DNA of 64,000 nucleotides, from positions 26,025,378 through 26,089,377 of the forward strand of contig NC_087071.1 in the NCBI RefSeq assembly GCF_963678635.1. Direction: 5' to 3'. Position numbers and translations under genes: made by a program. This stretch comes from Symsagittifera roscoffensis (Eukaryota > Xenacoelomorpha > Acoela > Convolutidae). Below the pieces are notes generated by a model. The model did not search any database. It was not told the origin of the DNA and worked only from the letters and a program-made list of their open reading frames with translations. Each line of letters starts with the position of its first letter. Position 1 is the stretch's first letter. Shown here in pieces: positions 47,808-60,084 of the stretch.

Positions 47808-49130
47808 ATGTCAGACGCTGGAAATCAGAGAAACAAAGATATTGGAATCACTGAAAAAAGCGAAAACAATGCAACCAGCGAGCAACGCGAAACTGGAGAA
47901 ATTGATGAAGTAGAAAAGGAGACTGGAGAAAATGGCGAAAACAGCGAAGATGAAGAGATTCAACGAGATTGGAGAACCCTCAAAGCTTTCGATGAAGTCA
48001 AAAGCAATGATTGGACCGGGAAGGTGTTCTTTTACGAAGACTGCGGAAATCCCAAAGATGTGAAAGAAGTTGAAATGACAGAGTCGGAAATGATGGAAAA
48101 ATTAGTTGCCTCGGTGAAAAATGAGAAAATTGAGAAAATGGAAATGTGGATTCAAACCAAAGAGGACCTCTTGTTGAACGCATTGATTGCAATCAAAACT
48201 GAGCAGTTTTGGTGGTCCATTGAAAAGAATACCAAAGGGATTACAATACAGAAAAGCGAAAACTGGGAGCACGTCGTATACGAATACCGCAGAGAAAAAC
48301 GAACTGCAGGGGTGTTTGAGGGGGGACAATTTGAAAAGATACTCTGGGTAGATGGGAACCCTGATCAACTCCCCGTTTCCCTTCATGATGTTATCCGGAA
48401 ATTAAACCAAACACAGAAGTTGGAAAAACAGTATCAGGTCGGTAATCCTCGTGATTTTGCAACAGATCTTTTCACAGATCACTTTTGTCTCCAAGTGAAT
48501 AAATTAGAAGATGGGCTTATGGAACGCAGAGGCGTTAAGGGGGGAGATTGGAAGGGCGAATTGTACTTTTATGACGATATCGGAGAACCTGAAGATCTAA
48601 CCAAACATACAATGGAGAGAGACAATCTGGTTGAGACATTACATAGACTGGTCAATGATGAGAGAATAATCAAGTTCGAAGAGTGGAGAAACCCATTGTT
48701 TAACTGGCAAAACTCCTTGTGGCCAAACGCCAGTGTGAATGCAATCGTCAACGGGCTGTTATATCACGCCTTCATTGTGATCAAAACTACTCACAACTGG
48801 TGGTCTATTGGAAAGAGTACCGATGGGATAACTTTGCAGAGGAGCAAATATTGGAAGAATGTCACCTATGAATATAAAAGAAAGAAAAGACCACAAGGAA
48901 TTATCTCCCCGAAAATCAAAAGGAATCGTGGACCACTCCAAATGCCGTGCGATTCTACTTTTTCTATTTACGATATATTTGATCGAATAGATGATACACA
49001 TGAGCTGACACTAGAATATCACCTTCTCAATGATAACTGTAAAGACTTTGCTACTCGAATTTACAAGTACTGTAACAATGTACGAAAGAACGGTGGATAT
49101 GCGAACAAACTGGCTGCATCGCACCATTAG
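47808..49130 (+). CDS. Tandem LRAT/NlpC-like domain protein (440 aa), intronless
   Basis: Intact single-exon frame. The N-terminal 60 residues are acidic and Glu/Asn-rich, followed by two copies of one domain (about 65-225 and 245-430). Both start W(T/K)G-(V/L)(F/Y)FY(E/D)D and share IKT-(9-11)-WWSI-K-(N/S)T-GIT-Q-S and Y-(R/K)(R/K)-KR. Copy 2 has YHAFIVIK and LLNDNCKDFA, the spacing and context of the His and Cys of LRAT/NlpC-P60-type thiol hydrolases and acyltransferases. Copy 1 has NALIAIK and VGNPRDFA, so both presumed catalytic residues are lost and it looks like a pseudoenzyme repeat. Cytosolic by lack of signal or membrane segment. It stands alone among repeats, so it could be a retrogene, transposon cargo or transferred gene. 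The family call is by motif only. Confidence 0.7.
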   Translation: MSDAGNQRNKDIGITEKSENNATSEQRETGEIDEVEKETGENGENSEDEEIQRDWRTLKAFDEVKSNDWTGKVFFYEDCGNPKDVKEVEMTESEMMEKLVASVKNEKIEKMEMWIQTKEDLLLNALIAIKTEQFWWSIEKNTKGITIQKSENWEHVVYEYRREKRTAGVFEGGQFEKILWVDGNPDQLPVSLHDVIRKLNQTQKLEKQYQVGNPRDFATDLFTDHFCLQVNKLEDGLMERRGVKGGDWKGELYFYDDIGEPEDLTKHTMERDNLVETLHRLVNDERIIKFEEWRNPLFNWQNSLWPNASVNAIVNGLLYHAFIVIKTTHNWWSIGKSTDGITLQRSKYWKNVTYEYKRKKRPQGIISPKIKRNRGPLQMPCDSTFSIYDIFDRIDDTHELTLEYHLLNDNCKDFATRIYKYCNNVRKNGGYANKLAASHH

Positions 49131-49391
49131 ACTCTCACAGAAAAACTCTTGGCCATTGAATATTTGGTGATAATTCAAACTCAAACGGCTATTTATTTTG
49201 GAAAGGAAAATAGATTGGTAGGGGTACAAATTTAACGCCTCTAACTAGTGAGACAAAATTCCATTAAGGTATTGGCTTCTTAAAATCTTTGCCCTTCTTC
49301 AACATAGTAAATCGACTTCAATTGAGGAAAGATAGCTCTTTTAACCAGCTTTTTTTCTAAAAAAAAACTCTGTTTAGGATATCGCTGCATA

Positions 49392-50264
49392 CCCGGGTTG
49401 ACCTCCATACACCAAAAATGCTTATCATACAATTCCATACATCAAGTGTGTGGAAAAATGCCTGTCATACAATTTTCATACAATTTCTAAAAATGGTTGA
49501 AAACTGGTATAAAATTATTTCTGTGGCTGTTTGATTCTAATAAAACAGCCTGGTGATAAAAAACTGAGGTTTTCGTTTTTTGAAAAAAATGCTTATCATA
49601 CAATTCCCATATATGGAAATTGTATGACTGGCATTTTTTTGATGGCGACAATTTTTTGAAGTACTTTTGAAAATTTGGCCCAGTATTTTTTTTTGTTTTT
49701 TTTTCAACCGCAAATCGAATTTCGTACACAGACAAACATTTTTCGAAAAAAAATTTTTGCATGCAAAATTTAACATTTTGTGTGCATAACGTAGTCCTGG
49801 ATACGATAAAATTGGCTTTTATTTTCACTTAATTTTTTTTTCAAAACCTTGAAAATTCCTATTTCTTTTGTATGGGGTGTTAATGTATGTCTGATAATTT
49901 AAAAATTCAAAAATTTAAAATAATCATCCTTAAAAATTTTATCCAAAAAATAAAAGTTTGTTACTTTTGTTATTTGAATTGTGAAAGACAGCTAAATTCA
50001 GGTCGTTTTCTATGCATTGTAAATGCAAGACCGTCCAACCTTTGGTGTTTTGAGTAACCAAGGTCTTTGTCACTTGTGTTCGGTTGCAAACACAACCGAA
50101 AATTTTTCAGAATCTAAACTTAGGCAGAAAAAATCAAAACTTTTGGTTTATGGAAAAACACATATTATACAATTTTCATATATGGAAAAATGCTTATCAT
50201 AGAGTTTTCATACAATTTTCTGTACGTATGGAATTGTATGATAAGAAGTTTTGGTCAACCCGGG
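49392..50264. mobile_element. 873-bp inverted-repeat element flanked by TA
   Basis: Ends CCCGGGTTGACC and its complement, directly flanked by TA on both sides (49390-49391 and 50265-50266). The imperfect inverted ends extend about 45 bp (CTTATCATACAATTCCATAC shared). Internal palindromic copies of ATCATACAATT occur. There is no transposase ORF. The TA flank fits a non-autonomous Tc1/mariner-type element. Confidence 0.7.
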
Positions 50265-50436
50265 TATTTTGTAACATTCTTACACAAAGTTTCAGCGCTA
50301 ATCGACTTTCGCCACATTTCACTCTGTCAATTTTTTTTTACTTTTCTTGCGTGTTTTAATAGATGCATGCGTGTTGTTACCATGTAAGATGTGAAGAACA
50401 AATGTGTTCACGCTAGTTAAGTTTTACACCATGCTA

Positions 50437-50513
50437 GAGTTCATTATATTATAACAACATAAAAATTATTTTTTCAAAATTGAATTTCAAATGTGGGGAA
50501 AATGGAAAAGAGC
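50437..50513. repeat. Dispersed repeat, third partial copy
   Basis: TTATAACAACATAAAAATTA, then GAATTTCAAATGTGGGGAAA, ending GGAAAAGAGCC; matches the right end of 46028-46345. Confidence 0.45.
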
Positions 50514-51984
50514 CAAAACTTTAATTTTGTTCTATCCGTGAGTTCCTTCAATGTCCAGTGTTACATGTCACATCAACGAATTTTTCTTTTTCAAAGTTTA
50601 CCATGCAATTCCATTGTTTTCTCAATGGAAAGAAGCTTTATATAGACAACCTAACCTAATGTAAAAATTTACAACTTCTAGAAAAAGTAAGCTATAACCA
50701 ACTTGCCCTTCAACTGAATCGAGATAAAAGTGTATTCTATATGCGTATGTTGTACCCGTAATTGGCAGCAAAAGAATGCAAATTAAAACTTGTTATAACA
50801 TTAGATTGCTAAACACTTAGTTTTACGCAGGTCAGCTGGCCTTGTGGTTAGCGTTCTTGTCTGGTTAACGGTAAACCCCAATATTTATACCACAACAGGA
50901 GAAATGTTCTCGAGTTTTGTGAGAAATAGTTTAGTTTTACCTAATTTATCTTCGAAAATTAGTTGAATGAATCAACAGTTTTAAAAAACGCCTTTCTTAA
51001 TTTAAACACTTCATAAAAATTTGTTAAATGTTTCTAGCTAGAGATAATCATTAGATCACTCATTGAAATGATAAAAATTAATAAAAAACGAGTTTCTTTC
51101 ATAAACTTTTTTCTTATCTCCATACTTCAACAATTTTTTTTAATTCTCGTTTTTTTTAATCAATATAGTTTCAATTTCTTTCTGATACTTTTTTAGTTTC
51201 TATTCGTTTTGGTTTTCTAAAATTAGTGCCCCTCGTTGACAGAAAGGTAGCCTCCTCAATTATTACGAATATCTGCCAATAGAACAGAGAGTTTTGACAT
51301 CAAAAATGGAAAATATACCCAATCAAAAAAACACTCGTGGCGTAACAAGAGCATAAAACAGAGAGACTACAAATTGGCCATATTAGGTATGATATGTTCG
51401 TAAACAGTGTTCTTCGAAAATTGATTCAAAAAAGATATTATTTTTCAATGCTTCTTTTTGACTCTTTTTAAATGATTTGTTATCGGAAAAACAATTACCA
51501 GGAATTTTAAGAGAAATTTCACAGACGAACTGCACATTTCTTTCACTTAAAATGTAATTGAACGTCAATTAAAATCATTTAAATAATCAGAAGGAGCCAA
51601 CTTTTTTTCGACAGTTTTCTTGATAGAATAATATTGAACAAAAAAAACTTGAAATTTTTAGAAACCATATTTCTAATTCCTTGAAATTTAAGCACTCCAA
51701 TTAGTTTTTAAAATATTTAATTAAAAAAACAAATGGTGTTTACAAGACAACGACGCAGAAAAAAAACCGAACAAAAGCAGTTTTAAAAACAATTAAGTGC
51801 AATTCAAAAAAGCAAGTTTCTTGAGCTTACCTCGGTACTTCGATCAGGTTAAGCAATTTTTTTCATGCCGTAGTACAATGTGCAAAATGCAAACAGCAAA
51901 TTTTTATATTAGCGAACAATGATAATTTTTCGAGTCATTCTTGACAGATTATTATGTTTAAAGAAAAACAGTTCTTTTTTCTGA

Positions 51985-52563
51985 TTGGCATTTCAATTGA
52001 TAAATCAATTAAACCTTTCGGAGCAAATATTAAGGTCAAAATTTTTTTTGAACACAATTTTTTTAGAGCTCTGTATTAGACCAGGAATCACAGTATATGA
52101 CATCCTCAAATCGGCATTGCTACAGCAGAAAGGATACGTAGCAGCGAACACTCTCCAAAAGCAGAACCCGTCTGCAGCAAACAACTCGACGAATTTCGTT
52201 AATTCTTCTAACCAATTTCGGGTAAAGCAAGAACCACTAATGTCCATCCAAACTAAGAACAACGTTCAAAACAGGATGACCAGAGCGCTAGGGAAGGGAA
52301 ATTTTATATCAAAAGCTCGACAAGACCAACGGAACACCCAATGGAAACGTTGCTATTTCTGTGGAAAAAGATTTACACCCGAACATAAGGCGAAATGTCA
52401 GGCCAGGGGAGCAATATGCAGAAGCTGTGGAAATAAAGTCGCCAATGTAGAGCAACCGGAGCCCGATGAAGAAGAATGCAATTTCATAGACTCAGAAAAT
52501 GATGAGAATTACTCAATCTTAAAGATCTTCGAATCATCTATTGAAACGGAAACAGTCAAGTAA
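51985..52563 (+). pseudogene. gag: Second Ty3/gypsy-type element: gag/nucleocapsid end
   Basis: Carries the CYFCGKRFTPEHKAKC knuckle followed by ARGAICRSCG, a zinc pattern common before the protease in one group of animal Ty3/gypsy elements. The original N-terminus is not visible. The true start is uncertain. Confidence 0.75.
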
Positions 52564-52599
52564 TTAACTCCGCCACAGGCAAAACTAAGTGCCTGCGAG

Positions 52600-53021
52600 C
52601 AACGCTGAAAACAAGAGGCTCATTGTTCGGTTCCACTATTGACACCACGAGTCCAGCCTCATTCGTTAACAAACGCACAGCGGAAATTTTGTAAGCAAAA
52701 GATCCGAACGCAGGAATAATATCGCTGTATAAGAAGCCGATGAACTCAACGTACGTTGATTATAACCACAAGCATATAAAACCTTATGGGATGTTCGAAA
52801 TAGCTCTATGTTTGAACGGCCGGAATCTTAAAGGTGTAAAGCTTTTAATTTCGGGGAGTAGGACCAGATGCTTGTTCGGTTTAGGCATTCAGCCAAAACT
52901 GGGGATATTAACGACACAGCTAAAACCCCCTACAATCTCAATCAACGCAATATTAGGAGACCACGAATACGAATCAGCCGAATCAAATTTTTGGAAGAAC
53001 CACTTGGTCAAAAAAAAGTAA
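52600..53021 (+). pseudogene. pro: Second element: aspartic protease remnant
   Basis: The active-site region reads TIDTTSPASFVN, so the Gly of DTG is replaced by Thr. A TAA follows at about 52697. The C-terminal part (KGVKLLISGSRTRCLFGLG) is in a later frame. Inactive. Confidence 0.7.
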
Positions 53022-53058
53022 TGTATTCCAAAGATTAAGACGTTCAAAGAACAGCAAG

Positions 53059-53851
53059 ATGTTCACTCTATTGAAATCACCTCTAATTCCGATTCAGGAA
53101 AAGGGCAGAAGGGTGCCAATCCATATTCAAGCAGAAGCGGGAGCTGAAATCAGAAAACTTATAAAAAAAGGTCACATAATAAAGCTAGACAAATGCGCAA
53201 GTGATCAATTCGAAGCCCCAGTAGTTATCAAAAAAGGATGGCACAGTAAAATTGGCGATGGATGCAAAATCAATGATTTCCCAAATCAAAAATAAATTTC
53301 ACCTGCCAAACTTATTGATTCTACGGCCCAAATCATCGCGTCAAAATCAGAGGGCTCAGTTTGGTTCACGTCTCTAGAACTGAAAAACGCTTTTTGTCAA
53401 CTTGCATCAGACGATAATATTAGCAAACACTGCAATTTCAGCATAGTATATGGGGAATTTACGGGAACATACAGATTTAAAACCGGATATTATGGAACAA
53501 CAGACAATTAAAGAAATACAAGGAGTATTCTGTTTCTTAGATGGTATTTTAATAGTGTCAGTCAACAACCACCATGAAATAGTCGACGAAGTCTTATCAA
53601 GATTAGACAAAAAAAGTTTAGCTTTAAAATTGAGTAAATGCAAATTCTCAAAAACTAACGTAATCTGGCTAGGGTTCGAGATCGATGAAAAAGGAGTAAG
53701 ACCAAAACATTCAAAGATAGAAGCAGTGATGGCCCTACAACCACCAAAATCTCTGAAACAGCTCAGATTTTTTATGGGTATACTGAACCACATGTCCAGA
53801 TTTATGCCTAATCTACAAAAATTAACCAAGCCACTTCGACTATCATTATAA
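53059..53851 (+). pseudogene. pol: Second element: reverse transcriptase remnant
   Basis: RT N-terminal (RRVPIHIQAEAGAEIRKLI) and palm sequence in three frames. The catalytic YLDD site reads FLDGIL, with the second Asp changed to Gly, then KCKFSKTNVIWLGFEID and LRFFMGILNHMSRFMPNL. Frameshifts near 53,295 and 53,450 and a stop at 53,851. Confidence 0.85.
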
Positions 53852-53948
53852 GCAGATAACAAAGAGAAGTTCATCTGGAGGGAAGAAGCAAGCAATTCTT
53901 TTCGAAATTTATTGGAACGGATTGCCAACATAACCAGAATGCACCATT

Positions 53949-54521
53949 ATGACGCATCCAAAAAAGTGTAGGATTAAAAGTGATGCAAGTCACGAGGGAT
54001 TGGGAACAGCATTAGAGCAAGAGATAGAACCGGACAAATGGGTACCAATTACCTTCACTTCAAGATTTCTGACTACAGCCGAACAAAAATACAGCACTAA
54101 CGAACCACAATTGCTCGCAGTCGTCTGGTCATGCCAATTTTTAAGAAACTATTTGCTGGGAAACTAATTTCAAACTCTAACCGATCATAAAGCTATAGTT
54201 ACAGCATTGAAAGAAATTCATGTTAAAAAGACCTACCAGTCCAGATTAAACAGATGGGCACACAGAATGTTGCCATTCGATTAAACAATATCCCACATTG
54301 CAGGCGCTAAAATAGGAATGGCTGATTACTTGTCGAGAAACCCCAAATTCGAGGCATCATCTTCTTCAAGAAGAAACTTGTCGAGAAACCCCAAATTTGA
54401 GCCATCTTCTTCTTCAAATTACGATGAGCACATCGTTGTCAAGTCTATTGAGAGTTTCAATGAGGCATGTAGGGCGATTACTACACCAGCAAAGAATCCC
54501 TTGGATCAAGAAAAAAATTAA
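53949..54521 (+). pseudogene. pol: Second element: RNase H remnant
   Basis: SDASHEGLGTALEQE, then EPQLLAVVWSCQFLRNYLLG, then TDHKAI and AGAKIGMADYLSRNP. Stops at 54,165 and about 54,283. LSRNPKFE-SSSS is duplicated as a 48-bp tandem near 54,330-54,420. Confidence 0.8.
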
Positions 54522-54769
54522 GTTAGTTTATGCCCATCAAGAAAAGTACAGTATAAACCGAAAAAGTTTACCTTCGACGTGAACCTAAGCAAAAGACTAG
54601 AACCAGCTACCCGATCGACGGAGGAGGGCGACAAAATTCTGTACAAAAATTTCAACCAATCGAGTCAATGGGATAGAACCATCAATTTAGAAGAAACATT
54701 CAATATAGATGGCAAAATTTCTATCCAATCACAAACAAATATGCAAATGTAAATACATCCGCAAGAGGG

Positions 54770-55060
54770 CGCATTGTCATGAGATTTTTACATGAGCCAA
54801 TTATATTACTTTATGCAAATCCACATCTCTCGTGTACATATCGGGATTTTACGCGGCAAAATTTTTTAAACAATTAAAACAATATACGCAATTTTGCAAA
54901 TCACCGCAAGAGGGCGAAACTACAAGCGGTGGAAGTTTTAACTCATCCAATTCGACTATTCTTTAACTATTCACAACTTTGAGGCATCTAATCAAATCGC
55001 CAAGAATCTAACATATCAGAGGAGGCGAAGATATATTCAGCTAGAAATATACAAAAATCG
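54770..55060 (+). other. Non-coding stretch inside the second element
   Basis: No recognisable pol sequence; the phrase CCGCAAGAGGGCG occurs twice (54760 and 54903), a short repeat. It may be an insertion into the element. Confidence 0.4.
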
Positions 55061-55358
55061 TTGTCCCAGATTTTACATCTAAATCACATCAGCTCAAATC
55101 TCCAAATACTAAATAACTCAAAACTTCCAATCTTTCAGAGAAATCATATGAGCAAATTAGACTTTCCTTTAATAAAACAACTGGAAAGCTCAATCAATGA
55201 GAGAAGTAGGGCTGAATCGAGACAACCAGTAGTAGCAAAAACTACAAGCAGGAAACGGTTGCGAGTCACACAAGTCAACATTCTTCTGGGACAACAAAGA
55301 AGATTATGGCAAAGGACAGAGAAGGATTCATAAGTCTGGGCAGCTACATGGCCAACTT

Positions 55359-56112
55359 TTGGGACGATGCTGCAGTGATAAACGACTGTATATCATCATC
55401 GACAACAGGGTAGCAATTCCTAATTGTCTGAGGAAAGCTGTTATGACCCGACTGCACAGAACACACCCAGGTCAGGAAGTCATGATGGATGCTGCACAAA
55501 ATCTCTGGTGGCCGAAGATGCACAGAAAAATCAGAGACTTATGCCAATCTTGCACACCATGCTCCGCGTATGGTAGGAACCTTAGAACTTCCAAATCATT
55601 TAACTCTTCAGAGCCTCTGCCAGAACTATCCGGACCAAATGAAGAGCTTCAAATGGATTTCGGTGGATCTATGTTTGATTCAAAAGGGAAAAAGCTTTTT
55701 GTTTTAGCCGCAATTGACCAATTTTCGAAATACCCATCTGCTATGGTTACCAGAAATTCAGAGAGCGAAAAAAATACTTAAATTTTTAAACAAATAAAAA
55801 CAACAACATAGCATACCAAAAAGTTTAAGGACAGACCAATATTCTGGGTCCAAAAAGGCTAAGCTAGCAGAATTTTGCAAATCTAAGGTGATAAACCAAG
55901 TATTTTACCCAGTGGGCGACCACCGCGGTTGCGGATTGGTGAAAAAATGTATTCAGACTATTAAAAGAAAATTAGGCACTATGCAACTGGACCCAAACAT
56001 TGAGGATATACAATCAGCAGTCAAATCGATTAAAGAAGATATTCGTATAACACGTCATAGTAACTTAACGAAGTCCCCAATTGATTTTCCTTATGGCGGA
56101 AACCAAATATAG
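55359..56112 (+). pseudogene. int: Second element: integrase remnant
   Basis: Zinc domain HRTHPGQEVMMDAAQNLWWP with CQSCTPC, then the core QMDFGG and AIDQFSKYPSA. A stop at 55,781 is followed by GDHRGCGLVKKCIQTIKRKL, where the catalytic Glu of GLVE is Lys. Not functional. Confidence 0.85.
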
Positions 56113-56344
56113 AATGGTCTAACTTTAGGAATAACCTAATCGATTCTTTAAATCCAGATCAACAACACTCAAGTGATCCATGCTGAAGCCAGGAGAAAAG
56201 CGAGAGTCAAGCCGATTCAAGGACCAGACTGAGGGTGGTCAAGAAGGGAATGGTGAGCAGAGAAGTAACACCAAAACTGAAAAAGTCCGCGGAAAAGTCA
56301 GTTAGTATCAGGGCCCTGGAGAATCTGGCAAAGGCCGCAAACGA

Positions 56345-57048
56345 TTGCAAACTGCACAAAAGGCAACCCACACATTAGGAGGGATCATATGCGCTGAGGA
56401 AACTGACAGACAGACCCCCATTCCTCGCAGCAAGTCCCAGAAGCGATCTCAACTAAGAGAAATAAGATTCAGAGAGGAGCAGAAGACGCCAGTTCAGAGG
56501 CCAAAAACAAGTAACGTTGAATTCGATCTACTGTATTATCCGCCGAAAAAGGTTGTATATCGAAAGATTTTGGACGGTAAATCGAGTCGGCCTATATTTA
56601 ATAGGAAAGTTGTTAAAGTTACTAGCAACACCTATATCAGAAGAAAGGGGGAAGTAATTAGAAGAACCATATATCACTTCAATCGAAACTTAATAATTCA
56701 GTACGTTTTTCAGATTTAGATTCAAAGAAACCAGCTGCAAGCACGCAAAGGAAGCCGTTACATCAGTGCAGCTCTAGTAAACCAAACAGACCACCAGTAC
56801 ACATTTTGCCGAGGCCACACGTATCACTGGCATCGTCGTCGATAGAATACTCAGATACAGTAATTAAGGGGGGTCCATTTGCGAGATTAGATAGAATGCA
56901 AGCAGAGACGATGAAGTTGTATAAATCATTGACGAAATTATCTAAAAAAAATCCCACCAACTACAGCGGCCAGATATACAGCCTCGACAAATGTACTCCG
57001 AGACATTCCAAGCGGCGGAATCGTAGACTTGGATATGTCTTCGAGTAG
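56345..57048 (+). pseudogene. pol: Second element: C-terminal pol region
   Basis: Two open frames (56345-56719 and 56806-57048) of basic, Ser/Arg-rich sequence after integrase. They are probably the diverged C-terminal tail of the polyprotein. Similar Arg/Lys-rich sequence without a frame continues to about 57,600. Confidence 0.45.
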
Positions 57049-57639
57049 CTCCCCAGAACATGAAGTACAGGCAGTACCAGCAGTGAGTAAGCCAGAAGTC
57101 CAAACGACAAACGAATGCCCGATATCATCAGTCCCGATTAAAGCAGAGGAGTGAGAGCGTCAGATAAAAACGGAAAACTGCCCGATATCTTCGGTACCTA
57201 TAAGAGAGAAAGATCAAGTCAAAAACATCAGTAAACAAAGAAGGGGAGGCAGAAGCAACCCGCTCGGAAATTACTTCAGTAGGGGCGGAACAGAAGGATT
57301 ATTCCAGATAAGAGAAGAAAAGAGACAAAAAGAGTGGAGACGGAGACAAAGACTCGCAAGGATCAAGCAGTTCGAACAGGTCATCAGGCAGAAACAAGCG
57401 ACAAACTCAGTTTTTTGGAAGCCCGCTGAAACATTCAGTTAAGAATGTAGAAGAAAAATCAGGCGAGAAGAAACTTCAGACAGTCCCGATATCACCGGGA
57501 GATATTCCGTCGTCGTCGGGAAACACGCCGTCACAGTCGCCGAGAAGAAAACTGAGAAGAAAATTGTTTCCGGTCCTTAAACCAAAACAAGTTCAGGGAA
57601 AGATGACTCTTGAAAACTTTTAATCTCTTAAACTCATTG

Positions 57640-57960
57640 ATTGATATGCTTACATGGGGAAATGTGGTGGTAGAGTGTTGAACACCAAGAGTTTGAGGAC
57701 ATAAGGTTGATTTGAAGTATGAAGTGGGCTAGGTTATCGATCATGTGATTGCTATAAAAAAGAGACCTACCAATCATGTCTATTAGGTTTAATAACTTTG
57801 CGATGCTAAAGCTAAATTCACTCTTCGTTGACTATTGAATGATTATAGTTGCTTACCATTCCATTGTTTCATACTTATTTATTATCTTTACTATTAATTC
57901 AACCGTATTCAGATAAGATTTAGGGAACATCACAAAGTGGCCGATTGTTAGTCATTGACT
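57640..57960 (+). other. Possible 3' LTR remnant of the second element
   Basis: After a purine-rich ACATGGGGAAA comes TGTGGTGGTAGAG. A TATA-like CTATAAAAAAGAG lies near 57,752 and AATAAT/ATTTATT runs follow. I found no matching 5' LTR, so this is a guess. Confidence 0.3.
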
Positions 57961-58099
57961 GTTTGTTACCACTCTTGTAAATGACAGCAATCTTCTGAAC
58001 GGATAGCAAAAAAAAATTAACAGATAATAAAGCTGATGAAAATCTTGTCTTGAATATATATTTTTTGGATTCGAGAGATTTAAACAGAATGGTACCTTA

Positions 58100-58560
58100 G
58101 ACTCTCATGGACCCTCTTTTGCTCAGTTTATACGTTAAGGACATTGAGTTTCAATTAAATAAGGATGCCAAATGGTACGACACGTCGGCTAACGTGTAAA
58201 AAACATGCGAGCAAAAGTTGGCTTCAGCTTTATCAAACCTGCAAAAAAATTTGATTAGACTAGCTGCATTCTGATAAACTTAAGTAAAACGGTTCAAAAA
58301 TGAAAAACAAAATTGTAAAAAAATGAAAAGGAGGATGATTTTTTTTGTTGGAAGTACAGCAGTTAAAAAAAACTGTTAATTTTGTGAAACACCTGGGATT
58401 TCTTTTTTATTTGTTTTTACAACTGGCGTCTGAGGTCAAATGTGTTATAAGAAAATTGGCAGCGGGCATAAAAAAATTTAATTGCATCAGAAAAAAACTA
58501 CCCGCTTTGAAAACTCTTCTCCCAAGCCTTGTTTTCCGTCAATTTGATTACTCATTCTAG
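58100..58560 (+). pseudogene. LINE reverse-transcriptase 3' fragment
   Basis: DPLLLSLYVKDIEFQLNKDA, then ALSNLQKNLIRLAAF, and in another frame VKHLGFLF, IRKLAAGIKKFNCIRKKLP and LKTLLPSLVFRQFDYS, matching the RT-thumb region of jockey/CR1-type LINEs. Broken by frameshifts and stops. Confidence 0.7.
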
Positions 58561-58867
58561 TATTCTGCAGTCTAACGAGTCGCTGATAAATTCATTTGGC
58601 AAAAAAAAATTGCGTTGAAACGGACCTTTTTATATCTTGCTACAAACCATTGTGTCTTACCGGAAGATAAGAAAACACATTTCGCATGAAATCACGAGTT
58701 GAAGATAAATTGTTAAATGATTTGCACGCACACTTTATAGCTGATAAAAAACCTTGACCTGGATTACGAGGCCAAACTGTGTAATTTGTGAGTTGTAAGC
58801 GGAGTCAGCAACAAGGATGCTCCCTGTGCTTTTCTGGTGTTCTTTAAGAATTAACTTTTGAATCCAC

Positions 58868-58920
58868 GAACAAGCAGACACAAAATTGTGCGCCTATCCA
58901 GTGCACATTTTAGCCTCATT
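58868..58920 (+). repeat. Terminal fragment of the fold-back family
   Basis: CACAAAATTGTGCGCCTATC followed by GTGCACATTTTAGCCTC matches the outer end of the fold-back at 18944 with about 85 percent identity. Confidence 0.75.
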
Positions 58921-59402
58921 AAGTGGCGGAATCAAAATTGATACAACAAATAGTAAGATCAATGTTAGAACATCTAAGATACATTTCAAATATCATAGCT
59001 CAACTGCTTTTCTACACAAATCATTTTTCTCAATCGCTGCTACAAAACGGAATTCATTTGGAAAAAAAAGGAAAACACGAAGTTCTGATGCAACTACATC
59101 TCTCTTAATTATTGTGTTTGGGTTCCCTAAAACAGTACAAATTATCTTGTCTGTAAGTTTTTTGAGGAGAAATATGTCAAAAAACTGTAATAAAACAAAA
59201 AAACTTAATTAAAACACATTTTTAAAATTAAATACGAAATTTTTGCTATGCACAGTCGTCAGCTATTACAAATAAGATTATTCACAAAAAAAAGAATTTT
59301 AAAACCAATATTTTAAATTGAAAATCATTTTTTTTTGCTGATACGAATTGAATTAAACCAACTCTTTGTTCAACATTTCAGTTCATAATTTACAATGTTA
59401 AT

Positions 59403-59636
59403 TTATTTTGGACTATCGTGTTCAAATAAAATTATCCAAGCATTCGAAGTACGCCTAAATGGGCGTCGTAACACAATGACCAGATGTTTAACTTTACTTG
59501 CATGAGGACAGGAAACAAAAGATTTCCAGTATTGTATATTCAGAACTTTGTTTGAAAAAAGCAAATCAGGGCACTCAAAAAGCAAATGCTCATGTTGTGT
59601 GCTACTTCCAGAAAAACAATAAATATCAATTTGCAC
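59403..59636 (-). pseudogene. LINE ORF2 C-terminal zinc-motif fragment
   Basis: STQHEHLLFECPDLLFSN has the H-x-L-x-x-C pattern of the C-terminal region of many LINE ORF2 proteins. It lies on the minus strand, opposite to the neighbouring LINE pieces. Confidence 0.55.
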
Positions 59637-60084
59637 AAAATTGATTTATTTTTCCACACGTCAATTTTATGTCGACAACAAGTTTTCTAAGTAGAATGAA
59701 TAAGATTACCGGACAGGGAGCCAATTTTTTTCGACGAGTTGTAGACTTGTAACAAAGGATAATTGCTGTATGTATCTTTCATCACCAGTTATAAATTAAA
59801 ACCTATGAGTATTAAAGATTATTTCAAATTGGTAAAAACAATTTTATAGAAATTTCGTTTCGGATGATTTTTTGATCTTCAAAACAAGTGCAAAATTTTT
59901 TTCCGATATTCTTAACTTTTTAGACCAATTCCATGGTCAAATTAAAATACTTTAACACTTTTGGTGGTTTGATTTTATTCGATAAAAAATTAATATTTGA
60001 ATCGAACTGACATTCACAATGTCAGAAATTTTTTTTCCATTTTATTGCACAGACGTGAAAAGATACTGAGGACATACAAAACAA

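Noticed and set aside
50825-50895. tRNA-like GCTGGCCTTGTGGTTAGCG as a second SINE or tRNA gene
   Set aside because: The A-box is imperfect and I could find no convincing B-box or cloverleaf.
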